Origin: an uncultured Oscillospiraceae bacterium
Lineage (GTDB): Bacteria; Bacillota; Clostridia; Oscillospirales; Acutalibacteraceae
DNA length: 11,990 nucleotides
Assembly (NCBI GenBank): GCA_900544515.1
Contig: UQVI01000042.1
Location: forward strand, 1-11,990
Direction: 5' to 3'
The translations under genes were made by a program, and so were the position numbers. The notes beneath the pieces were generated by a model, which worked only from the letters and a program-made list of their open reading frames with translations, made no database searches and was not told the origin of the DNA. Of this stretch, positions 7,110-11,990 are shown in pieces. Each line of letters begins with the position of its first letter. The stretch's first letter is position 1.

Positions 7110-7150
7110 AAATCACCTGTTATTGTAAAAAATGATAGCAGGTGATTTTT
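7110..7150 (+). promoter_or_regulatory. Long hairpin covering the spoVAE ribosome binding site; also terminator-like
   Basis: Bases 7110-7126 pair continuously with 7132-7148 (17 bp, three G-U wobbles) around an AAAAA loop, followed directly by T residues to 7150. The 3' arm contains AGGTGA (7140-7145), the only good SD for the ATG at 7151. The structure could end transcription from the 5249-7040 operon and, on any transcript that does pass through it, hide the spoVAE SD. A weak -10-like TATAAA (7107-7112) would start transcripts near 7118-7120, inside the 5' arm, and so free the SD. Confidence 0.7.
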
Positions 7151-7510
7151 ATGATTATGATGTTTATAAAGGCGTTTGTGGTCGGCGGTTTGATTTGTGT
7201 TATAGGTCAGCTGCTCATTGATTTAACAAAGCTTACTCCTGCCAAGATACTTGTTCTGTTCGTTTGTCTCGGTGTTCTTCTGGGTGGTATCGGTGTTTAT
7301 CAGCCTCTTGTTGATTTTGCCGGTGCAGGGGCAACCGTTCCGTTGACAGGCTTTGGAAATGCACTTGCTAAGGGTGTTAAAGAGGCAATACAGCGTGACG
7401 GCTTTCTCGGTGTTATAACAGGCGGCTTTACTGCCTGTGCAGCAGGCGTTACCGTTGCAATGCTCAGCGGACTTATTGTGGCCATGATATGCAAGCCGAA
7501 GGATAAATAA
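7151..7510 (+). CDS. spoVAE: Stage V sporulation protein AE (SpoVAE/SpoVAEB family)
   Basis: This 119-residue, strongly hydrophobic protein matches the small SpoVAE/SpoVAEB family in length and sequence: AFVVGGLICVIGQLL near the start, a following LTKLTPAKILVLFV, YQPLVDFAGAGATVP, and a GFLGVITGGFTACAAGVTVA segment before the last span. SpoVA proteins lie in the inner forespore membrane and form the channel that moves dipicolinic acid with calcium into the spore and out at germination. I chose ATG 7151 because the AGGTGA SD is 5 bases upstream; GTG 7142 lies inside that SD, and ATG 7157 or 7160 remain possible. spoVAE usually lies with spoVAC and spoVAD, but here it stands alone. The presence of this gene points to a spore-forming lineage. 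Confidence 0.9.
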   Translation: MIMMFIKAFVVGGLICVIGQLLIDLTKLTPAKILVLFVCLGVLLGGIGVYQPLVDFAGAGATVPLTGFGNALAKGVKEAIQRDGFLGVITGGFTACAAGVTVAMLSGLIVAMICKPKDK

Positions 7511-7536
7511 AGTAGTATATTGTCAATGGAATTATC

Positions 7537-7565
7537 TTGATAAATCCGGATAAATATGGTATAAT
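7537..7565 (+). promoter_or_regulatory. Strong extended -10 promoter for the SCP2-domain gene
   Basis: TTGATA (7537-7542) and a consensus TATAAT (7560-7565) lie 17 bases apart, with TGG immediately before the -10 box (extended -10). This is one of the two best promoters in the window. The expected start near 7571-7573 leaves a leader of about 35 bases. Confidence 0.85.
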
Positions 7566-7607
7566 AACAAACGGAAAAAATTATAAATGAGTTATGGAGG
7601 TAATTCA

Positions 7608-7934
7608 ATGGCTATGACATATGAATCAGTAGTTCAGGCTACAAGAAAGAAGTTTTTGAATACAGACGTGTCCTCAGTTTCCGGAACACTTGCTTTTCAG
7701 ATTAATCTTGTTGGTAAGGTTGAGGGTATTTTCTATATTGAAATCAAGGACGGCAGAGTTCATGTTGAGCCGTATGAATATTACGACAGAAATGCTATCC
7801 TTACTATGAATGCAACAAATTTCACAAAGCTTATCAACGGAAAGCTTGATCCTGTGATTGCATTTACAACAGGTAAGCTTAAGGTTGACGGTGATATCAA
7901 TGCTGCACTTGAGCTTGTTAAATTTATTAAATAA
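7608..7934 (+). CDS. SCP2 sterol-binding-domain protein, stand-alone
   Basis: This 108-residue soluble protein consists of a single SCP2-like fold: an N-terminal helix (YESVVQATRKKF), a beta-hairpin region (GTLAFQINLVGKVEGIFYIEIKDG and VHVEPYEYYDRNAILTM), and a C-terminal FTKLINGKLDPVIAFTTGKL with KVDGDINAALELVKFI, the classic lipid-cavity signature. The family binds lipids or acyl-CoA; in bacteria the ligand and role are mostly unknown. I chose ATG 7608 because it follows GGAGG by 8 bases; the in-frame ATG at 7587 has no SD and would put the SD inside the gene. It has a strong promoter, implying good expression, and a hairpin 14 bases after the stop. Confidence 0.88.
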   Translation: MAMTYESVVQATRKKFLNTDVSSVSGTLAFQINLVGKVEGIFYIEIKDGRVHVEPYEYYDRNAILTMNATNFTKLINGKLDPVIAFTTGKLKVDGDINAALELVKFIK

Positions 7935-7947
7935 TGAAAGATGTTTG

Positions 7948-7979
7948 AAAGGATAGTGGCTGCACTATCCTTTACTTTT
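7948..7979 (+). terminator. Intercistronic hairpin, probable partial terminator
   Basis: A perfect 11-bp stem (7948-7958 with 7963-7973) around GCTG is followed by an interrupted T stretch (TTTACTTTT). The broken U tract suggests incomplete termination, which fits the lack of any visible promoter for the following gene. Confidence 0.7.
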
Positions 7980-7996
7980 GATTTGAGGTGTTTGTT

Positions 7997-8503
7997 ATGT
8001 TTAAAAAGGTAGAATTTACAGAGGTTAAGGATAACGTCGTTGACCTTTTGAAGAACCGCTGGGGACTTGTTACCGCCGGTGATGAAAACGGCTGCAACAC
8101 AATGACTGTTTCCTGGGGTGCAGTCGGCGAGCTGTGGGGAAAGGATATGGCAACCATTTACATCCGTCCGCAGAGGTATACGGAGGAGTACCTTAATAAG
8201 AAAGAGTACTTTACACTCAGCTTTTATAAGCCTGAGGATAAAAAGAGAATTCACGGCATCTGCGGTTCAAAGAGCGGCAGGGACGTTGATAAGATAAAGG
8301 AATGTGCACTCACACCTTGCTTTGAAGAAAAAGCACCTTATTTTGAAGATGCTGAGCTTGTACTTATCTGTAAGAAAATGGCAAAGGGAAAGTTTGACCC
8401 TGCTGACTTTATTGACGAGTCCATTACGGATACCTGGTATCCTGATAAGGATTTTCATTTTATCTATTACGGTGCGATTGAAAAGGTGCTTGTTAAAGAA
8501 TAA
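7997..8503 (+). CDS. Flavin reductase family protein (FMN-binding split barrel)
   Basis: This 168-residue protein resembles the flavin-reductase-like / flavoredoxin group: an N-terminal RWGLVTAGD, then NTMTVSWGAVGELWGKDMATIYIRP with T-V-S-W contacting flavin in the family, the helix RYTEEYLNKKEYFTLSFY, and a C-terminal strand HFIYYGAIEKVLV. Members bind FMN and either reduce free flavin with NAD(P)H or act as small electron carriers; which applies here cannot be told. I chose ATG 7997 because GAGGTG (7985-7990) is a well-placed SD; the in-frame GTG at 7988 lies inside that SD. The gene follows the SCP2 gene's hairpin by 17 bases with no promoter between, so it is probably transcribed by read-through. 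Confidence 0.87.
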   Translation: MFKKVEFTEVKDNVVDLLKNRWGLVTAGDENGCNTMTVSWGAVGELWGKDMATIYIRPQRYTEEYLNKKEYFTLSFYKPEDKKRIHGICGSKSGRDVDKIKECALTPCFEEKAPYFEDAELVLICKKMAKGKFDPADFIDESITDTWYPDKDFHFIYYGAIEKVLVKE

Positions 8504-8518
8504 TGCTTTATATTTTGG

Positions 8519-8546
8519 GACAGATTCTTAATTTATAAGATTTGTC
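8519..8546 (+). terminator. Weak imperfect hairpin after the flavin reductase gene
   Basis: 8519-8530 pairs with 8536-8546 with one bulged base and one G-U pair, followed by a poor T stretch. It touches the -35 box of the SRP RNA promoter. It may be a weak terminator. Confidence 0.35.
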
Positions 8547-8575
8547 TTGATTTTCAAGTGCTTATATAGTATAAT
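8547..8575 (+). promoter_or_regulatory. Promoter of the SRP RNA gene
   Basis: TTGATT (8547-8552) and a consensus TATAAT (8570-8575) are 17 bases apart. The predicted start at about 8582 falls just before the first paired base of the RNA at 8585, which supports both calls. Confidence 0.85.
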
Positions 8576-8581
8576 ACTAAA

Positions 8582-8755
8582 AGCGAAAAGGTAGGGGTTT
8601 TGTCCTTATTTCATAATGTAGCGTATGGGCCCTGTGCAACGGAGTGCTACGAACCTTGTCAGGCGGGGAACCGAGCAGCAATAAGTGGATTATTCTGTGT
8701 GCCGCAGACAAGTCTGTGCGTTACATTATGAAATAAGCAGCTTCTGCCTTTTCAT
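8582..8755 (+). ncRNA. ffs: Signal recognition particle RNA (bacterial small type, elongated)
   Basis: The helix-8 hallmark is clear at 8659-8679: GTCAGG, then the stem CGG / CCG capped by GGAA, then AGCAGC. This is the site that binds the Ffh M domain. The ends form a long rod: 8605-8623 pairs with 8719-8737 (19 bp, one G-U), and an outer 13-bp helix pairs 8585-8597 with 8741-8753. No Alu-like 5' domain such as that of the Bacillus RNA is visible, so this is the small type, but at about 170 bases it is longer than usual for that type. With Ffh it targets nascent membrane and secreted proteins to the Sec machinery. Its place directly before dnaX matches the Bacillus scr-dnaX order. The 3' end is estimated. 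Confidence 0.9.
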
Positions 8756-8789
8756 TATCTTGACAGTAATTTGTTTTGGGAGGTAGCAT

Positions 8790-10520
8790 ATGTATCAGGT
8801 TTTATACAGAAAATACAGACCTAAGAACTTTTCCGATGTTTACGGACAGGACCATGTTATCTCCACATTGAAAAATGAGATAAAAGAGGACAGGATTTCC
8901 CACGCGTATCTCTTTACAGGCTCACGCGGTACAGGTAAAACAACCTGTGCAAAAATACTTGCAAAGGCAGTGAACTGTGAAAATTCAGATAACGGTGAGC
9001 CTTGTAACGAGTGTGAGGTTTGTCGCGGACTTGACGGCGGTACGATTTACGATGTGGTTGAAATAGATGCTGCATCAAATAACGGTGTTGATAATATCCG
9101 TGATTTGCGTGAGGAGGCTAACTATACGCCAAGCAGGGGACGTTACAGAGTTTACATCATAGATGAGGTGCATATGCTCTCAACAGGTGCTTTCAATGCA
9201 TTGCTGAAAACTCTGGAGGAACCGCCTGCCCACGTAATATTCATTCTTGCAACGACGGAGGTTCATAAGCTCCCTGCTACAATTCTGTCACGCTGTCAGC
9301 GTTTTGATTTCAAGCGTATTCAACCTGAAACAATGGCTGTCAGACTGAATGAGGTAGCAGAGCTTGAGGGTATGTCTCTTGACCCTGATGCGGCCGTTCT
9401 CATTGCAAGGATTGCTGACGGTGCACTGCGTGACGGACTGTCCATACTTGATCAGTGCGGCAGCAGAAGTAAGCATATTGATTCGGCACTTGTTTCGCAG
9501 GTTGCAGGACTTGCAGGACGTGAGGTACTTTACAGACTGACCGACTGCGTAAGCCGTAAAAACAGCTCATCCGCTATGGAGATTATTGCAGAGCTTTATC
9601 AGAACAGCTATGATATGGAACGTCTCTGCGTTGAAATGATTAATCATTTCAGAAATTTTCTGATTGTAAAAACCGTTAAGAAAAGCCGTGAGCTTATTGT
9701 CTGTACGGATAATGAATATAATTCAACCCTTGAGAGTTCAAAGCAGTTTACGCTTGAAAATGTAATCTTTGGTCTTGATTTATTCCAGAACACACTGACC
9801 TCCATTAAAGCAGGTGCTAATTCCAGAATCGAAATGGAAATGTCCTTTATCAAGCTTTGCGAGCCGAAGCTTGATGCGTCACAGGATGCACTGCTTGAAC
9901 GGATTTCTCAGCTTGAAAGGGCAGTAAGAAACGGCGTTCCTGCTCAGGCATCTGCCCCTTCACCTGCAGTTACCCCTGTACCGAAGGCGGAAAATTTATG
10001 CGAGGTTAAGATTGCAGAGGAGACCGCAACCTTCCCTGTATTCCCTGCGGCAGATGATGATAAGCGCTTTAAAAGGACAGAGCCTAAGAAAGAAGAAACA
10101 CCGCAGAATATACTTCCACAGAATCCTTCTGAGCCTGCCCCTCAGCCTGAAATCACGCCTGATTTCAACGACCCTGCACCGATTTCACAGCCTGTCAGCG
10201 GTGTCAGTGAATTTGAGCACTGGGCAGAATTTCTTGATATTATCCATAAAACGGATATTGCACTTTTCGGCGTGCTCAGCGGAGCGGGTGCGCATTTTGA
10301 CAGCGGACGCTTCGTTATCGACAGTACCAATCCAACCATAAAGCAGTTTATCCAGATACCTACACACCTTAAAGCAATCAAGCAGGCGGTGCTGGAGGTA
10401 ACAGGACAGCCCTATAAAATTGCAGTCAGCAAGCCTAAGACTCAGTCACAGCAAAAACGTGATTTGCTGGAGGATCTGATAAACCAGGCACAGAATAATG
10501 TTAAAATAAATTTTGAATAA
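8790..10520 (+). CDS. dnaX: DNA polymerase III subunit gamma/tau
   Basis: This 576-residue AAA+ clamp-loader subunit has all expected parts: Walker A GSRGTGKT (44-51), a zinc-binding set Cys63, Cys72, Cys75 and Cys78, Walker B YIIDE (122-126) followed by VHML, sensor-1 LATTE (about 153-157), and the SRC box with arginine finger Arg168. Domain III follows to about residue 360, then a Pro/Ala/Glu-rich linker (about 390-470) and a C-terminal tau-like domain that in the family contacts the polymerase. DnaX loads the sliding clamp and organises the replisome. The start at 8790 has a GGAGG SD. I found no A-AAA-AAG slippery heptamer, so a programmed gamma product as in E. coli is not supported. It has no clear promoter of its own and probably shares the upstream transcript. 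Confidence 0.97.
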   Translation: MYQVLYRKYRPKNFSDVYGQDHVISTLKNEIKEDRISHAYLFTGSRGTGKTTCAKILAKAVNCENSDNGEPCNECEVCRGLDGGTIYDVVEIDAASNNGVDNIRDLREEANYTPSRGRYRVYIIDEVHMLSTGAFNALLKTLEEPPAHVIFILATTEVHKLPATILSRCQRFDFKRIQPETMAVRLNEVAELEGMSLDPDAAVLIARIADGALRDGLSILDQCGSRSKHIDSALVSQVAGLAGREVLYRLTDCVSRKNSSSAMEIIAELYQNSYDMERLCVEMINHFRNFLIVKTVKKSRELIVCTDNEYNSTLESSKQFTLENVIFGLDLFQNTLTSIKAGANSRIEMEMSFIKLCEPKLDASQDALLERISQLERAVRNGVPAQASAPSPAVTPVPKAENLCEVKIAEETATFPVFPAADDDKRFKRTEPKKEETPQNILPQNPSEPAPQPEITPDFNDPAPISQPVSGVSEFEHWAEFLDIIHKTDIALFGVLSGAGAHFDSGRFVIDSTNPTIKQFIQIPTHLKAIKQAVLEVTGQPYKIAVSKPKTQSQQKRDLLEDLINQAQNNVKINFE

Positions 10521-10537
10521 AATAGGAGAATAAATTT

Positions 10538-10882
10538 ATGAAAGCAAGACTTCCAAAGGGAATGGGCGGCGGCCCTCAGAATATGCAGAGTATGCTCCGT
10601 CAGGCACAGAAGATGCAGGAGGATATCGAAGCTAAAAAAGCTGAGCTTGAGGAAAAAGAATATGTTGTTACTTCAGGCGGCGGTATGGTAGAAATTACAG
10701 TTAAGGGTAATCACGAGATTAAGTCAATCGGACTTGATCCTGAGGTGGTTGACCCTGATGATATTGAAATGCTTGAGGATATGCTCGTTGCAGCATTCAA
10801 TGAGGCAATGCGTCAGATTGATGAGGAATCAGAGAGAGAGCTGGAAAAGGTAACCGGCGGTCTCAACATTCCGGGCCTTTAA
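10538..10882 (+). CDS. YbaB/EbfC family nucleoid-associated protein
   Basis: This 114-residue protein starts 17 bases after dnaX with a TAGGAGA SD. It has the YbaB/EbfC layout: a Gly/Met-rich start, a charged helix with MQSMLRQAQKMQEDI (about 17-31), a central beta region with the conserved SGGGMVEITVKGNHEIKSI, DPEVVDPDDIEMLEDMLVAA, and a C-terminal helix ending in GLNIPGL. The family forms dimers that bind DNA without strong specificity and are associated with the nucleoid. Its place between dnaX and recR is the conserved Firmicutes order, and a role linked to replication or repair is usually assumed, though not proven. Confidence 0.95.
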   Translation: MKARLPKGMGGGPQNMQSMLRQAQKMQEDIEAKKAELEEKEYVVTSGGGMVEITVKGNHEIKSIGLDPEVVDPDDIEMLEDMLVAAFNEAMRQIDEESERELEKVTGGLNIPGL

Positions 10883-10974
10883 AATGCAATCTTTTTGCCT
10901 GAAATCGCAGCATTTTATTTGCTAAAGTAGTGTTAAAATATTATTTATTATTTAGTTGACATTCAGAGGTAGTT

Positions 10975-11574
10975 ATGGCGTTTAATCTTGCACCACTTCA
11001 GAATTTAATAGATCAGTTTGAGCGTATGCAGGGTATCGGTCATAAAACTGCACAACGTATGGCATTTTATGTTCTCGGCTTGTCAGATGCACAGGCAAGG
11101 GAATTTGCTCAGGCGATTACAGATGCGCACACAAAAATCAAGCAGTGCAGTGTGTGCTGTGATTTGGCAGACGATGAGCTTTGTCCGATTTGTAAGAGCA
11201 ATACAAGGGATAAAAGTGTTATCTGTGTTGTGGAGGATCCGCGTGATGTTGCGGCAATTGAACGTACGCATGAGTATAACGGAACGTATCACGTTCTGCA
11301 CGGAGCAATTTCACCTATGGACAATATCGGACCTGACCAGATACGAATCAAGGAGCTTGTTGCAAGGCTTAGCGACGATACGGTGGAGGAGGTTATTATG
11401 GCAACCAATCCCACTGTTGAGGGTGAGGCAACGGCGATGTACATAAGCAGGCTTTTAAAGCCTCTGGGTATTACTGTGAGCAGGCTTGCTTACGGTGTGC
11501 CTGTCGGTGCGGATTTGGAGTATGCCGATGAGGTTACACTTTCACGTGCTATTGAGGGCAGAAGCCTGATTTAA
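10975..11574 (+). CDS. recR: Recombination mediator protein RecR
   Basis: This full-length protein of 199 residues (typical length) acts with RecO and RecF to load RecA at gaps in single-stranded DNA. In order: the helix-hairpin-helix at about 17-32 (MQGIGHKTAQRMAF), a four-cysteine zinc finger Cys58, Cys61, Cys70, Cys73 (with an extra Cys62), the Toprim domain from about 81 to 175 with acidic EDPRDV and NPTVEGEATA, and the C-terminal LAYGVPVGADLEYADEVTL that completes the ring interface. The start at 10975 has an AGAGGT SD. The 92-base gap after ybaB holds a loose AAAATGC / GCATTTT inverted repeat (10881-10887 and 10910-10916) but no convincing terminator or promoter, so co-transcription with dnaX is likely. 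Confidence 0.97.
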   Translation: MAFNLAPLQNLIDQFERMQGIGHKTAQRMAFYVLGLSDAQAREFAQAITDAHTKIKQCSVCCDLADDELCPICKSNTRDKSVICVVEDPRDVAAIERTHEYNGTYHVLHGAISPMDNIGPDQIRIKELVARLSDDTVEEVIMATNPTVEGEATAMYISRLLKPLGITVSRLAYGVPVGADLEYADEVTLSRAIEGRSLI

Positions 11575-11597
11575 AATAATTTTAAGGAGTGATAGAC

Positions 11598-11942
11598 TTG
11601 GATAAGAATGAAAAACAAATAATTGCCAATAATAAAAAAGCCTATCACGACTATTTTGTGCTTGAAACCTATGAGGCGGGTATTGAGCTTTTTGGTACGG
11701 AAATCAAATCTATCAGAAATGGAAGAGTCAACTTAAAGGACAGCTTTTGTTCTGTTGATGATGGTGAAATGTTCGTTATAGGTATGCATATTTCGCCCTA
11801 TGAAATGGGAAACCGTTTTAATCGTGATCCTATGCGTAAGAAAAGGCTTCTTCTTCATAAACGGGAGATCATGAAACTTTTCGGTCAGTCACAGCAGCAG
11901 GGTCTGTCGATTATTCCGCTTCGGATTTATCTTTCTAAAGGC
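11598..11942 (+). CDS. smpB: SsrA-binding protein SmpB, 3' part missing (contig end)
   Basis: A TTG start at 11598 follows AAGGAG by 8 bases. The 115 visible residues match SmpB: NNKKAYHDYF, YEAGIELFGTEIKSIRNGRVNL with DSF, a central MHISPYEMGNRFNRDP, RKKRLLLHKREI and QGLSIIPLRIYLSKG. SmpB binds tmRNA (SsrA) and brings it to stalled ribosomes for trans-translation. The family is usually about 150-160 residues, so roughly 40 C-terminal residues are missing, including the conserved AKGKK and DKR segment and the basic tail that enters the mRNA channel. The loss is not biological: the frame runs straight into adapter sequence from 11943 and stays open to the window end. Any translated tail after Gly115 should be ignored. 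Confidence 0.95.
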
Positions 11943-11990
11943 CTGTCTCTTATACACATCTCCGAGCCCACGAGACTAAGGCGAATCTCG
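11943..11990 (+). other. Illumina Nextera adapter with i7 index (sequencing artefact)
   Basis: 11943-11961 is the Nextera transposase mosaic end read-through (CTGTCTCTTATACACATCT). 11962-11976 is the read-2 adapter continuation CCGAGCCCACGAGAC. 11977-11984 is TAAGGCGA, matching the Nextera N701 index, and 11985-11990 is the start of the flow-cell P7 sequence. It is in frame with smpB and would translate as LSLIHISEPTRLRRIS, a known contaminant-like peptide. Confidence 0.98.

Noticed and set aside
7142..7150. GTG 7142 as the spoVAE start
   Set aside because: It lies inside the AGGTGA that serves as SD for ATG 7151 and has no SD of its own.
7587..7607. ATG 7587 as the SCP2 gene start
   Set aside because: No SD precedes it, and the GGAGG lies inside this extension, correctly spaced for ATG 7608.
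7988..7996. GTG 7988 as the flavin reductase start
   Set aside because: It overlaps the GAGGTG SD that serves ATG 7997.
8760..8765. TTGACA before dnaX as a promoter
   Set aside because: No -10 box follows at 16-18 bases; that position falls on the SD and start region.
8790..10520. E. coli-like gamma/tau frameshift signal in dnaX
   Set aside because: I found no A-AAA-AAG type slippery sequence in the gene; A runs are shorter or differently phased.
10881..10916. AAAATGC / GCATTTT repeat after ybaB as terminator
   Set aside because: The stem is 7 bp and AT-rich with a loop of about 22 bases and no proper U tract.
10956..10961. TTGACA before recR as a promoter
   Set aside because: Only 13 bases remain before the recR start, leaving no room for a -10 box and leader.
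1..11942. CRISPR arrays, insertion sequences, phage genes, tRNA or rRNA
   Set aside because: No spaced direct repeats, transposase or integrase motifs, terminal inverted repeats or cloverleaf patterns were seen on either strand.

Overview
The window looks like one end of a draft contig from a low-GC, spore-forming Gram-positive bacterium, probably an anaerobic clostridium of the Ruminococcaceae/Oscillospiraceae type. The evidence is the AGGAGG-type ribosome binding sites, AT-rich leaders, U-tract terminators, a SpoVAE-type sporulation membrane protein, and the Firmicutes block SRP RNA - dnaX - ybaB/ebfC - recR. All supported genes lie on the + strand. I saw no mobile element, CRISPR array, tRNA or rRNA.

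Region by region: (1) 1-197 holds the 3' end of an unrecognised gene and its terminator. (2) 199-2315 is a promoter followed by coaX (type III pantothenate kinase, coenzyme A synthesis) and a DUF1015 protein 10 bases downstream. The CoaX has Gly-Met where the family normally has a catalytic Asp followed by Arg or Leu. (3) 2344-5172 carries two tandem paralogous membrane-embedded M28-type metallopeptidases, each with its own promoter and terminator. (4) 5189-7040 is a two-gene surface unit: a membrane-anchored beta-propeller protein broken by a one-base frameshift near 5602-5605, and a small exported protein with an acidic stalk and a C-terminal membrane anchor. (5) 7110-7510 is an orphan spoVAE whose Shine-Dalgarno sequence is buried in a 17-bp hairpin that also resembles the preceding operon's terminator. 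(6) 7537-8503 is a strong promoter driving an SCP2-domain protein and, past an intercistronic hairpin, a flavin-reductase-family protein. (7) 8547-11942 is the housekeeping block: SRP RNA, DnaX, YbaB/EbfC, RecR and the start of SmpB, covering protein targeting, replication, recombinational repair and ribosome rescue.

The last 48 bases (11943-11990) are not biological. They are the Illumina Nextera read-through adapter with an 8-base index, fused in frame to smpB, so the last real base is about 11942 and SmpB is truncated artificially.

Most of the window is ordinary housekeeping sequence and I do not see a convincing new multi-gene system. The points most worth a second look are the altered CoaX active site, the twin polytopic M28 proteins, the RBS-burying hairpin before spoVAE, the frameshifted propeller gene with an ECF-like promoter, and the adapter artefact.
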